A DNA stretch of 23,520 nt from Verrucomicrobiota bacterium (lineage in GTDB: Bacteria; Verrucomicrobiota; Verrucomicrobiae; Opitutales; CG1-02-43-26): NCBI GenBank assembly GCA_013289195.1, contig JABDAI010000018.1:1-23520 (forward strand), written 5' to 3'. A model generated the notes under the pieces. It made no database searches. It worked only from the letters and a program-made list of their open reading frames with translations, and was not told the DNA's origin. Position numbers and translations under genes: made by a program. Shown here piece after piece: positions 15,797-23,520 of this stretch (position 1 is the stretch's first letter; each line of letters opens with the position of its first letter).

Positions 15797-18070
15797 ATGA
15801 AGTTTCAGCTTAGGCATAAAGTCATTGGATTAGCCCTCATTTCCGCATTGCTGCCGGCAATAGTATTGACGTTACTTTTAGTAACCGAAGAAAGGCCTTT
15901 AGTAGAAGGCATTAAAAAGGAAATAACAACATTATTGCACAGTACTTTTAATGCGACAATACGCGATATTTACGCTAGTTGCCAAACGGCCAATGGGCTT
16001 ATAACAAAAGAACTTGAAGGGACTATCAATGTCATCAATTATGCAATCGCAAGTTCTGGTGGAATCTACTTAAATTCTGCCAATGAAGTTGAATGGTCAG
16101 CCATCAATGAAGACACAAATCAAGTTACAAAAGTCAAACTTCCTCAGGTTTTAGTGGGTGAAACATGGCTTGGCCAAAATAAATCCTTTGCTAAGAAAAC
16201 TCCTATTATTGATCCGATTAAAGATTTACTTGGAGGGACTATTAGTATTTATCAACGTATGAATGAAGCTGGAGATATGTTAAATATTGCAACTAATGTA
16301 AGTACGCTCAATCACGAACGTGCTATAGGGACTTATTTACCTGCAGTTCGTACAAATGGTGATGAAAATCCTATAACAGCTGCTTTATTAAATGGGCAAC
16401 AATTTCGAGGTTCTGCCTATGTCTTTGATGACTGGTACCTTACATCATTTGAACCGATTAAGAATGAAAAAAATGAAATCATCGGTGCAATTTATGTGGG
16501 GCTACAGCAAAAAAATATTGAAAGCCTTATTAGAGCGATTGAAGGAATTACGATTGGGCCAAATGGCTATGCTTGGATCATAAAAGGTATTAAAAAAGAT
16601 GAGAATATGCTTGATGATCTCATCATCAAATCCATGAATGTGGATAAGAATACTGTAATTAATGATGCATCATTTAAGGTATATGATAATATACGTCGAA
16701 GTATCCATAATTTAAAAGAAAAAGAAATTTTTACAGAACATGTGACATGGCAAGACCCCAATGATAAATATCCTACTAGTAAAACGATTAAATATACCTA
16801 CTTTAAAGACTGGGATTGGGTAATCGGGATCACAGCTTATGATAAAGATTTTGAAAGACCCTTTAAAGAAGTTCAAAAATTATTTGATCATCTGATTCTT
16901 TGGGTTATCTTTGTTGCTTTAATTACTTTGGCCTTTGTAGGAGTTATTGCATTTTGGTTTGGCACGCTTATAATAAAACCCATTACAGCTTTAACTAGAA
17001 TTGCTACTCGCGTTACAGAAGGTAATATTGGAGGTGCAATTGCATTAATTGAAAAAATCACAAAGGGAGAAGATAGGGATCTAGCCAAGGCGAAAGATCG
17101 AAATGATGAAACAAGCCATCTACTTAACGCAATTATGGTAATGATTGCCACACTCAATAGAATTATTGGGCAAGTTAAAAGTTCAAGCATCCAACTAGTA
17201 ACTACTGCTACAGAAATTTCAAGCGCAGTGAGGATGCAAGAGACCACGGTTAATGACTTTGGGACCTCTACCAATCAAATTGCCACTGCAGTAAAGCAAA
17301 TTTCATCAACCTCTCAAGAGCTTTTCAAGACTATGAGTAATGTTTCTGATGTTGCTAATGAAACGGGATTAATGGCAGATGCTGGTTTAACTGAACTTTC
17401 TGAAATGGCGAATACGATGAAGACCTTGACGGAAGCTACGACTTCTATTTCTTCAAAACTTGCAGTCATATCGAGTAAAACAGCGAATATTAATAATGTT
17501 GTTACAACCATATCGAAAGTAGCAGATCAAACAAATCTCTTATCATTAAATGCAGCCATTGAAGCAGAAAAAGCTGCTGAATATGGAGTCGGGTTTGCTG
17601 TCGTAGCACGTGAGATTCGCCGTTTAGCGGATCAGACGGCATTGGCAACACTTGATATTGAACAAATAGTTAAAGAGATGCAGTCGGCTGTTTCTGCAGG
17701 AGTTATGGAAATGGATAAATTCACAAAGGAAGTGCACAGCGGTGTTCTTGAGGTGGGAAGAATCAGTGAGCATTTACAAAGAATTATTGTTCAAGTCCAG
17801 GAACTTTCTCCGCGGTTTGTTTCGGTAAAGGAAGGGATGCAATCGCAATCTCAGGGAGCCCATCAAATTAGTGGTGCAATGGCAAACTTAACCGATGCTG
17901 CTTATAAAACAACGAATTCATTGAAGGAGTTCGACCGTGCGACTAAATCTTTACATAGAGCTATCGATGAATTACGTAATGAAATTACTCGCTTTAAAGT
18001 TTCTGATCACACGTCGTTAGATGCTTTAATTACACCCACTGAAGTCCAAACCACTGAAAATTCTTTATAA
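15797..18070 (+). CDS. WspA-like chemoreceptor with Cache sensor
   Basis: The 757-residue transmembrane receptor has TM1 at about 10-30, a periplasmic region 31-365, TM2 about 366-393, a HAMP domain and a cytoplasmic signalling domain. The sensor looks like a Cache_3/Cache_2 tandem: WLGQNKSFAKKTPIID, ATNVSTLNHERAIGTYLP, GSAYVFDDWYLTSFEPI and IIGAIYVGL, then a second GPNGYAWIIK to DWDWVIGITAYD unit. The signalling tip reads QTNLLSLNAAIEAEKAAEYG (578-597), GFAVVAREIRRLADQTA follows, and a C-terminal stretch (629-720) closely resembles WspA of Pseudomonas (QSAVSAGVMEMDKF, SPRFVSVKEGMQSQSQGAHQIS). It feeds the CheW/CheA genes behind it. No ligand can be named; Wsp receptors respond to surface contact or envelope stress. 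No CheR or CheB lies nearby to adjust it. Confidence 0.9.
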   Translation: MKFQLRHKVIGLALISALLPAIVLTLLLVTEERPLVEGIKKEITTLLHSTFNATIRDIYASCQTANGLITKELEGTINVINYAIASSGGIYLNSANEVEWSAINEDTNQVTKVKLPQVLVGETWLGQNKSFAKKTPIIDPIKDLLGGTISIYQRMNEAGDMLNIATNVSTLNHERAIGTYLPAVRTNGDENPITAALLNGQQFRGSAYVFDDWYLTSFEPIKNEKNEIIGAIYVGLQQKNIESLIRAIEGITIGPNGYAWIIKGIKKDENMLDDLIIKSMNVDKNTVINDASFKVYDNIRRSIHNLKEKEIFTEHVTWQDPNDKYPTSKTIKYTYFKDWDWVIGITAYDKDFERPFKEVQKLFDHLILWVIFVALITLAFVGVIAFWFGTLIIKPITALTRIATRVTEGNIGGAIALIEKITKGEDRDLAKAKDRNDETSHLLNAIMVMIATLNRIIGQVKSSSIQLVTTATEISSAVRMQETTVNDFGTSTNQIATAVKQISSTSQELFKTMSNVSDVANETGLMADAGLTELSEMANTMKTLTEATTSISSKLAVISSKTANINNVVTTISKVADQTNLLSLNAAIEAEKAAEYGVGFAVVAREIRRLADQTALATLDIEQIVKEMQSAVSAGVMEMDKFTKEVHSGVLEVGRISEHLQRIIVQVQELSPRFVSVKEGMQSQSQGAHQISGAMANLTDAAYKTTNSLKEFDRATKSLHRAIDELRNEITRFKVSDHTSLDALITPTEVQTTENSL

Positions 18071-18073
18071 AAC

Positions 18074-18541
18074 TTGATACTTCTACTTAAATTTAAAATT
18101 GGCGAGGAATATTATGCTTTAAATACAGATGATGTTATTGAAGTGATTCCAGTAGTCAGTCTTAGAAAAATTCCTGGCAGTGTGAATTTTTTTTCAGGAA
18201 TTTTTGATTATCGTGGAACAATTGTACCGGTAATAGACATAACACAACTCACTCTTGGTAAGCCAGCGACTATTAGGTTAAATACCAGAATTATTTTAAC
18301 AAACTTTACGCATAAGGATGGTCAAAAGTCTATTTTGGGGCTAATAGCAGAAGATATGACAGATACTATTGACGTCAATGAAACAGCCATTCAAAGCACA
18401 GGTATTGTATCACCAAACATTCCCTACTTGGGGCCTATCATACAAATGGAGGATCATTTTATACAATGTATTGAGCTGAGCAAGCTTCTTTCGGAAGAGC
18501 TGCAAAAAATATTTTTTTTGAGTTCAGAGTCTAAATCTTAA
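18074..18541 (+). CDS. CheW-type adaptor (WspB-like)
   Basis: This 155-residue single-domain CheW couples the receptor to the CheA kinase. It begins LLLKFKIGEEYYALNTDDVIEVIP, the usual first strands, and has the conserved FDYRGTIVPVIDI segment (44-56). The N-terminal half resembles WspB. The start is a TTG only 3 bp after the receptor stop. It is preferred because no ATG lies near enough to keep the first beta strand. No Shine-Dalgarno sequence is visible, so translation is likely coupled. The gap of 5 bp to the next gene leaves no room for the wspC methyltransferase gene found here in Pseudomonas. Confidence 0.87.
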   Translation: MILLLKFKIGEEYYALNTDDVIEVIPVVSLRKIPGSVNFFSGIFDYRGTIVPVIDITQLTLGKPATIRLNTRIILTNFTHKDGQKSILGLIAEDMTDTIDVNETAIQSTGIVSPNIPYLGPIIQMEDHFIQCIELSKLLSEELQKIFFLSSESKS

Positions 18542-18546
18542 TCATT

Positions 18547-19170
18547 ATGGCCGAAGACATTCCTATTTCTGAAATTGAAGAATCCGAGGATCCTTTTTTA
18601 AAAAATAAAATCTATGGTTCTAATTTATTAAATAGACCACAACCGGAAGGTTATGGACTTGAGTGGCTTGAAACTCTAAAAACGAAACCCACTGAGGATT
18701 TCCCAAGTGGTCAGTTATTGCTTGTCTTTCGTATTGCCAATGAATGGTTAGCCTTACCGAGTTGTGCGATTAAAGAAATCACGCATTCTGCTCGTATTCA
18801 TAAACTTCCTCATACTAATTCGCCGGTACTTTTGGGCATTTCGAATATACATGGAGAACTTTTAATAACAGTTTCTATGCAAGCTTTTCTTGAACTCCCC
18901 AATGTTCCAAGCAAACCGAATAATGTAGAAGATGTTTGCCATTTTTCACGTTATATTGTTTTAGAAAAAAATAAGGATACCATTGTTTTTTTGGTAAACG
19001 AAATTCTTGGTCTTACTTTGATAGAACCCGGTGCGCTTGAACCGCCTCCCTTAAGTACTTCAAAAGCCGGAAGGAATTATTTTGTTGGAGTTTTCTCTTT
19101 AAATGATACATTAATAGGTTTACTGGATGAATCATTAATTATGGAAACAATTAATCAAACCTACCTATGA
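18547..19170 (+). CDS. CheW-type adaptor with N-terminal extension (WspD-like)
   Basis: This 207-residue CheW protein has an acidic N-terminal extension of about 55 residues before the fold begins at QLLLVFRIANEWLALP. The core motifs IHKLPHTNSPVLLGISNIHGELLITVS (83-109) closely follow WspD. WspD proteins have a Cys-rich extension at this end; the extension here has no such cluster. A second, distinct CheW in the same operon is a hallmark of Wsp-type systems and may set array composition or receptor selectivity. The stop overlaps the CheA start in ATGA, indicating coupled translation. Confidence 0.87.
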   Translation: MAEDIPISEIEESEDPFLKNKIYGSNLLNRPQPEGYGLEWLETLKTKPTEDFPSGQLLLVFRIANEWLALPSCAIKEITHSARIHKLPHTNSPVLLGISNIHGELLITVSMQAFLELPNVPSKPNNVEDVCHFSRYIVLEKNKDTIVFLVNEILGLTLIEPGALEPPPLSTSKAGRNYFVGVFSLNDTLIGLLDESLIMETINQTYL

Positions 19171-21872
19171 GCGATTCCAAACATAATGATCATGATCTTT
19201 CTGATCTTTTTAAACAAGAATCTGCAACAAATATTCAATATCTTACAGACAATTTGTTGTTACTTGAAGAGAATCCCTCAGATAAAACTCAAATTGCATC
19301 GATCATGCGTGCTGCCCATTCCCTCAAAGGAGCGGCTCGAATTATTGGGTTTAACACGTTCAGTCACCTCGCCCACTTACTCGAAGACTGTTTCGTGGCG
19401 ATTCAAAAAAATGATCTGTCTCTAACTCATGAAGATTTTGATTCATTACTTCATGCAATAGACTTCTTAACTGAAATTGCACAACTTTCAGATGACGAAA
19501 TTAATTCCTGGAATCCGCAGCAACTTGAAAAATTGGAGTCGATAAAAGATTCCATTCTTCAAATTACTCAAGGACCTTCACAATCTATAGAGACAAAAGA
19601 CACATCCACAGCCATTGAACGAAAGACGGTTCATCTCGAAACAATTCGGACGAAGCCCAGTTCTGCTGTTTTTATTGTTTTTAAAAATGAAACTCTGGCC
19701 CAAGTCGCTGTCATCAAAACTGAACTTGAATCTTTAAGGCATAAACCGCATGCGGCACAAGATTTTTCAAACCTTTTAACTTCTATTTTATCCATTAAAG
19801 GCGCAAGTAATATCGCTAATGAAAAAAAGGCTGAATCTATTGCCCAATCCTTAGAAAAAATTGTTAATGATTTAAAATCTCAAAATAATGAGCTTACTGA
19901 GGAGCTTATTGAAAAAATTCTAGATCTCTCCAATCAATTGCTTGAGATTGCATCTGTTGAAGTCGAACCTGAAATTGCCGAAGCTGAAGTAAGCCCTACT
20001 CCTTCTGCACAGACTCCCAAGTCCTTAATTATCAATAAAACAATGCCCTCAATAGATAAGTCTTTAATCGAAGAAAAAAAGACTCCCCCGCCTAGAACAA
20101 AACCTATTGAACAAAAAACAGCAACTCCCGAAAGTCCAGATCAATTTGTTCGTGTTTCAGCAGCCAATCTGAATAGATTGATGAGCCTTGCTGCAGAAAC
20201 GCTTATCGAAACGAGACGACTAGAACCTATTAAACAAGGTTTGCTGCAATTAAAAAACCTTCAACGCCAGCTTGCCAACTTATTAAATTTCTCATTATTA
20301 AATCCTAGTGATTTAAATCTTAATATAATTGATCAACAGGCTTCTCACAGTTTAAATCAATTTCGTAACCTTATACAGAATCAGTTAGAAATTTTTGATA
20401 CTTTTTCTAAAAATAATAGTGTCCTTTCTTCCAGACTTTATAATGAAGTACTTACAAGCCGAATGCGTCCTTTTTCGGAAGGGGTGCAAGGTTTCCCTCG
20501 TCTGGTAAGAGACTTAGCGAAATCATTAAACAAAAAGATTTCATTGGAAATCACAGGGAAGGATACTCCTGTTGATCGTGACATTCTAGAAAAATTAGAG
20601 GCACCTCTCAATCATATCATCCGAAATGCTTGTGATCATGGCATAGAAGAACCGCAAAAACGACTTGAAGCAAGAAAAAGCGAAAGAGGGCTTATTACCA
20701 TGGATGCTCATCATAATAGCGGCATGCTCATGATAACTATTAGTGACGATGGGGCAGGCATTAATAAAAATCAGGTAAAAGAGATTATCCTTGCTAAAAA
20801 TCTTCTTCCTAAAAATATTGTTGATACGCTTAACGATGAAGAGCTGTTTGACTTTCTTTTTTTACCTGGATTTTCCACAACTAAAAATATTACTGAAATT
20901 TCGGGAAGAGGAGTTGGTTTAGATGTTGTGCGAAATTTTGTTCAAGAAATTGGGGGAAAAATTCGTGTTCAATCCACTGAAGGAAAAGGGACTAAATTTA
21001 CACTTCAACTTCCTATTACCCGTTCTGTGATTCGCGCTCTTTCTGTTGAAATTGATCAGGAACCTTATGCTATTCCTTTAAGCCGTATTGATAGAATCTT
21101 AAAAATTAAAAATGCCGAAATACATACGCTGGAAGATAGAGATTATTTTCATCTAGATGGGGAGAATATTGCTATGTTCTCACTCCGGCAAATACTCGGC
21201 TTCGTTTCAAATAATTTCAGAACAAGTGAATTTATTCCTGTTATTATTTTACGAGAAAAGGATAAAATCTATAGTTTAGTAATAGATAAAATTTTGACAG
21301 AAACGGAACTTGTTGTCCGTCCTTTAGATCCTAGACTGCGTAAAATACCCTGTATTGCTGCCAGTTCTATTACAGATGATGGTACCCCTGTACTTATTTT
21401 GGATGTAGAAGATATTTTAAAATTCATTCAAAAACTGCTATCCGGCAAAACTGACATCGAATCATTCAGTAAAAAACAACTTTCTCATAAACCTAGCAAA
21501 TCTGTATTGGTCATTGATGATTCACTTACTGTTAGAGAAACAGAAAGGCGTATTCTTCAAAATGCCGGTTACAATGTAGAAACTGCTGTTGATGGGGTTG
21601 ATGGGTGGAATTGCATGAAAAATAAAAAATTCAATCTTGTTATTACTGATATTGATATGCCGCGTATGAATGGCTTTGAATTAGTCAATCAAATCAAGAA
21701 AGATTCCCATTTGAAGAAAACTCCAATAATCATTGTCTCTTATAAAGATCGAAAAGTCGATCATTTGAAGGGTAGCGAAGTGGGAGCAGATTATTACTTG
21801 ACCAAAAGCAGTTTTAAAGATCAAACCTTTCTCAATACAGTAAAAAGTCTGATTGGAGAACCTTCTGAGTGA
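19167..21872 (+). CDS. Hybrid histidine kinase CheA-REC (WspE-like) with a degenerate second Hpt
   Basis: This 901-residue kinase is the hub of the chemosensory array. Domains in order: P1/Hpt 1-110 with phospho-acceptor His51 (AAHSLKGAAR); a second Hpt-like bundle about 165-262 in which the His position is Leu208 (ILSIKGAS); a Pro-rich linker 265-325; P3 dimerisation about 326-445; HATPase about 446-617 with the N box HIIRNACDHG (Asn487), DDGAGI (527-532) and GRGVGLDVV (580-588); P5 CheW-like about 618-755; and a C-terminal receiver 778-898 with Asp784/Asp785, phospho-acceptor Asp828, Ser858 and Lys880. The order kinase-P5-REC is that of WspE. A CheY-binding P2 is not seen. Phosphate probably goes from His51 to its own REC (a sink or relay) and to the next gene's receiver. 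Confidence 0.93.
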   Translation: MSDSKHNDHDLSDLFKQESATNIQYLTDNLLLLEENPSDKTQIASIMRAAHSLKGAARIIGFNTFSHLAHLLEDCFVAIQKNDLSLTHEDFDSLLHAIDFLTEIAQLSDDEINSWNPQQLEKLESIKDSILQITQGPSQSIETKDTSTAIERKTVHLETIRTKPSSAVFIVFKNETLAQVAVIKTELESLRHKPHAAQDFSNLLTSILSIKGASNIANEKKAESIAQSLEKIVNDLKSQNNELTEELIEKILDLSNQLLEIASVEVEPEIAEAEVSPTPSAQTPKSLIINKTMPSIDKSLIEEKKTPPPRTKPIEQKTATPESPDQFVRVSAANLNRLMSLAAETLIETRRLEPIKQGLLQLKNLQRQLANLLNFSLLNPSDLNLNIIDQQASHSLNQFRNLIQNQLEIFDTFSKNNSVLSSRLYNEVLTSRMRPFSEGVQGFPRLVRDLAKSLNKKISLEITGKDTPVDRDILEKLEAPLNHIIRNACDHGIEEPQKRLEARKSERGLITMDAHHNSGMLMITISDDGAGINKNQVKEIILAKNLLPKNIVDTLNDEELFDFLFLPGFSTTKNITEISGRGVGLDVVRNFVQEIGGKIRVQSTEGKGTKFTLQLPITRSVIRALSVEIDQEPYAIPLSRIDRILKIKNAEIHTLEDRDYFHLDGENIAMFSLRQILGFVSNNFRTSEFIPVIILREKDKIYSLVIDKILTETELVVRPLDPRLRKIPCIAASSITDDGTPVLILDVEDILKFIQKLLSGKTDIESFSKKQLSHKPSKSVLVIDDSLTVRETERRILQNAGYNVETAVDGVDGWNCMKNKKFNLVITDIDMPRMNGFELVNQIKKDSHLKKTPIIIVSYKDRKVDHLKGSEVGADYYLTKSSFKDQTFLNTVKSLIGEPSE

Positions 21873-21920
21873 TGTTTTGAAAATTTGACTTTTCATTTTA
21901 AACTGTTATTAGATTAGATA

Positions 21921-23159
21921 ATGTCAAAGTCTATTTCCCAGCCTGGCTTTTCTACCTTGGAAGCTACAGAAGCTAAATTAGAAACTACCTCCAATAATAT
22001 TATGGTGCTTCTAATCGATGACCAAGCGATTGTTGCTGAGGCAGTAAAAAAAATGCTGGAAAATGAAAAGGATATACAACTTACCTACTGTAACGATCCT
22101 ACAAAAGCACTTCAAGTTGCCTTTAAAATCAAGCCTACCGTAATTCTTCAAGACCTTGTTATGCCTGACGTCGATGGATTAACGATGGTCAAATTCTTTC
22201 GCGCTAATCCTAGTACTAAAAATGTTCCCATGATAGTTCTCTCCTCCAGAGAAGAGCCGGATATCAAATCGCAAGCATTCTCTCTGGGAGCAAATGATTA
22301 TATAGTCAAACTTCCTGATAAACTCGAACTGATTGCTAGGATTCGCTATCACTCCAAAGCGTATATTAACTTAATTGAGCGAAATGAAGCCTTTGAAGCT
22401 CTTGTTGCCAGCCAAACTGCTCTTAAGGCTGAGCTCAAAGAGGCGGAGAATTATGTACGTTCTCTTTTGCCGGAAAAATTAAATACAGAACTTTTTAAAA
22501 CGGATTGGGTTTTTACGTCTTCTACAGATTTAGGTGGAGACGCTTTTGGATATCATTGGCTCGATGAGGATCATTTTGCAATCTATTTACTCGATGTTTG
22601 TGGACATGGGGTAGGCGCAGCACTTCTTTCTGTTTCGGCAATTAATGTTCTTCGCGCACAAAGTCTTCCTGAAGTCGATTTTCTCGATCCTGCTTCTGTT
22701 CTTAAAGGTATGAATGAAACTTTTAAAATGGAAGAGCAAAATCAAATGTATTTCACATTTTGGTATGGAGTTTATAATAAACAAACCAGAGAGCTTGTTT
22801 ATGCCAGCGGCGGTCATCCACCGGCTATTCTTATCAGTAATAATAAAATTATAAAACTCTCTACACCCGGAATGGTTATTGGTGGATTTAGGGATATTTC
22901 TTTTACTTCTGCTAAAATTAACATTCAACCCGATGATCGCCTGTATATTTTTAGTGATGGCGTTTATGAACTTGATTATGATAACCAAAACAGAATGATG
23001 ACACTAGATGATTTTGCACAAGAACTGCTAAAACCCCCTGCTAACAATAAGACAAAAGTACAATCTATGGTAGAATTTTCAAGTAAAGCCCAAGCCTCAG
23101 AATATTTTAGCGATGATTATTCCTTAGTGGAAATAATATTCAATCCTCCCCCATCCTGA
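21921..23159 (+). CDS. Response regulator with PP2C-type (RsbU/SpoIIE) phosphatase output
   Basis: The 412-residue protein has an N-terminal receiver (about 27-145) with Asp33/Asp34, phospho-acceptor Asp78 in LQDLVMPDVDG, Ser108 and Lys130. A coiled-coil linker (150-182) is followed by a PP2C phosphatase (about 185-407). Metal-binding motifs are complete: GGD (205-207), DVCGHG with Asp225, SDGVYE with Asp346, and SDDYSLVEI with Asp398/Asp399. By family, such phosphatases dephosphorylate a STAS anti-anti-sigma protein, freeing a sigma factor or another target. It follows CheA by 48 bp and takes the place that the GGDEF regulator WspR has in Pseudomonas. The likely input is the upstream CheA. 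Its STAS substrate is not in the window. Confidence 0.92.
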   Translation: MSKSISQPGFSTLEATEAKLETTSNNIMVLLIDDQAIVAEAVKKMLENEKDIQLTYCNDPTKALQVAFKIKPTVILQDLVMPDVDGLTMVKFFRANPSTKNVPMIVLSSREEPDIKSQAFSLGANDYIVKLPDKLELIARIRYHSKAYINLIERNEAFEALVASQTALKAELKEAENYVRSLLPEKLNTELFKTDWVFTSSTDLGGDAFGYHWLDEDHFAIYLLDVCGHGVGAALLSVSAINVLRAQSLPEVDFLDPASVLKGMNETFKMEEQNQMYFTFWYGVYNKQTRELVYASGGHPPAILISNNKIIKLSTPGMVIGGFRDISFTSAKINIQPDDRLYIFSDGVYELDYDNQNRMMTLDDFAQELLKPPANNKTKVQSMVEFSSKAQASEYFSDDYSLVEIIFNPPPS

Positions 23160-23520
23160 TGCAATTTTCCTATACAAATAATATTTCGGAATTAAAGAAA
23201 TTAGCTTCCGATATCGAAACTTTCGCTGAAAGTCACCAGCTTAAGCCTAAAGTTATTTTTGCACTCAATCTTTGTCTTGATGAAGTACTCACCAATATCA
23301 TATCCTATGGTTTAAAAGAAAGCACTGAAGATCCAAAAATTCTACTCGAACTGGTGATCGATAGGAACCATGTAGTCGCAACTGTTTCTGACCCTGGAGT
23401 TCCTTTTAACCCTTTACAAGTGATCGAAGACTTACCGGATACTTCTTCACCTATTGAGGATCGTACAATCGGTGGCCTTGGAGTTTACTTTTTAGAACAA
23501 TATATGGATAAAGTTGAATA
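23159..23520 (+). CDS. RsbW-like serine kinase / anti-sigma ATPase (partial, right edge)
   Basis: The start ATG overlaps the previous stop by one base (TGATG), which indicates coupled translation. The 120 residues before the window ends form a small GHKL ATPase: N box NLCLDEVLTNIISYG with Glu42 and Asn46, VSDPGVPFNP with Asp78 and Gly80, and GGLGVYF (105-111). There is no sensor or dimerisation part, as in RsbW/SpoIIAB-type kinases, which phosphorylate STAS antagonists and can hold sigma factors. With the PP2C next to it, this gives the opposing kinase and phosphatase of a partner switch. The C-terminus lies outside the window. Confidence 0.87.
   Translation, partial: MQFSYTNNISELKKLASDIETFAESHQLKPKVIFALNLCLDEVLTNIISYGLKESTEDPKILLELVIDRNHVVATVSDPGVPFNPLQVIEDLPDTSSPIEDRTIGGLGVYFLEQYMDKVE

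Noticed and set aside
16888..17274. 128-codon hydrophobic minus-strand ORF
   Set aside because: It is antisense to the TM2/HAMP region of the chemoreceptor. Its hydrophobicity mirrors the codon pattern of the sense gene.
21878..21913. Weak hairpin (TGAAAA/TTTTCA) and a TTGACT...TATTAG promoter-like pair before the REC-PP2C gene
   Set aside because: The stem is only 6 bp and AT-rich. The promoter would give an almost leaderless transcript. Neither is strong enough to split the operon.
22587..22988. 133-codon minus-strand ORF
   Set aside because: It is antisense to the PP2C domain with intact metal-binding motifs; no ribosome binding site or known pattern.

Overview
The window is AT-rich, gene-dense bacterial DNA with no rRNA, tRNA or CRISPR array that I can see. 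The mix of genes (an OleA/OleB pair beside FabZ- and FabI-type enzymes, a REC-PP2C phosphatase followed by an RsbW-type kinase, a GH77 glucanotransferase, very few strong Shine-Dalgarno sites) would fit a member of the PVC group (Chlamydiota, Verrucomicrobiota, Lentisphaerota) or a similar low-GC Gram-negative. That placement is a weak inference.

Layout. 1-753: remnant of an IS6-type transposase running into an orphan gene of unknown function. 788-2469 (minus): a PAP2 membrane phosphatase overlapping fabD. A perfect 20-bp palindrome lies in the divergent gap before ruvA (plus). 3424-5455 (plus): a DUF3309-like micro-protein, a small membrane protein and malQ. Strong hairpins separate malQ from a convergent secreted protein (5583-6596, minus). 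6751-11413 (minus): a five-gene lipid cluster encoding a CrtI-type FAD oxidoreductase, FabZ, a divergent FabI, OleA and OleB. It joins the condensing enzyme and beta-lactone decarboxylase of head-to-head hydrocarbon synthesis to fatty-acid-cycle enzymes, with no OleC or OleD in the window. 11526-12936 (minus): a HEPN/MNT (HepT/MntA) toxin-antitoxin-like pair in which the nucleotidyltransferase carries a GNAT-like C-terminal domain. 13163-14309 (plus): prfB with an intact programmed +1 frameshift site, followed by an ATP-grasp-like protein.

15797-23520 (plus): a compact chemosensory operon. The receptor, first CheW, second CheW and CheA-REC hybrid resemble Pseudomonas WspA, WspB, WspD and WspE in order and sequence. 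The methyltransferase (WspC) and methylesterase (WspF) genes are missing from their usual places. Where the diguanylate cyclase WspR would be, there is a REC-PP2C phosphatase followed by an RsbW-like kinase that runs off the window. The likely path is: Cache-domain receptor, CheA-REC, phosphorelay to the REC domain of a PP2C phosphatase, then a STAS/anti-sigma partner switch. CheA also carries a second Hpt-like domain whose phospho-histidine is replaced by Leu. The best candidates for something undescribed are this Wsp-to-partner-switch operon, the Ole/Fab/CrtI cluster and the MNT-GNAT fusion.
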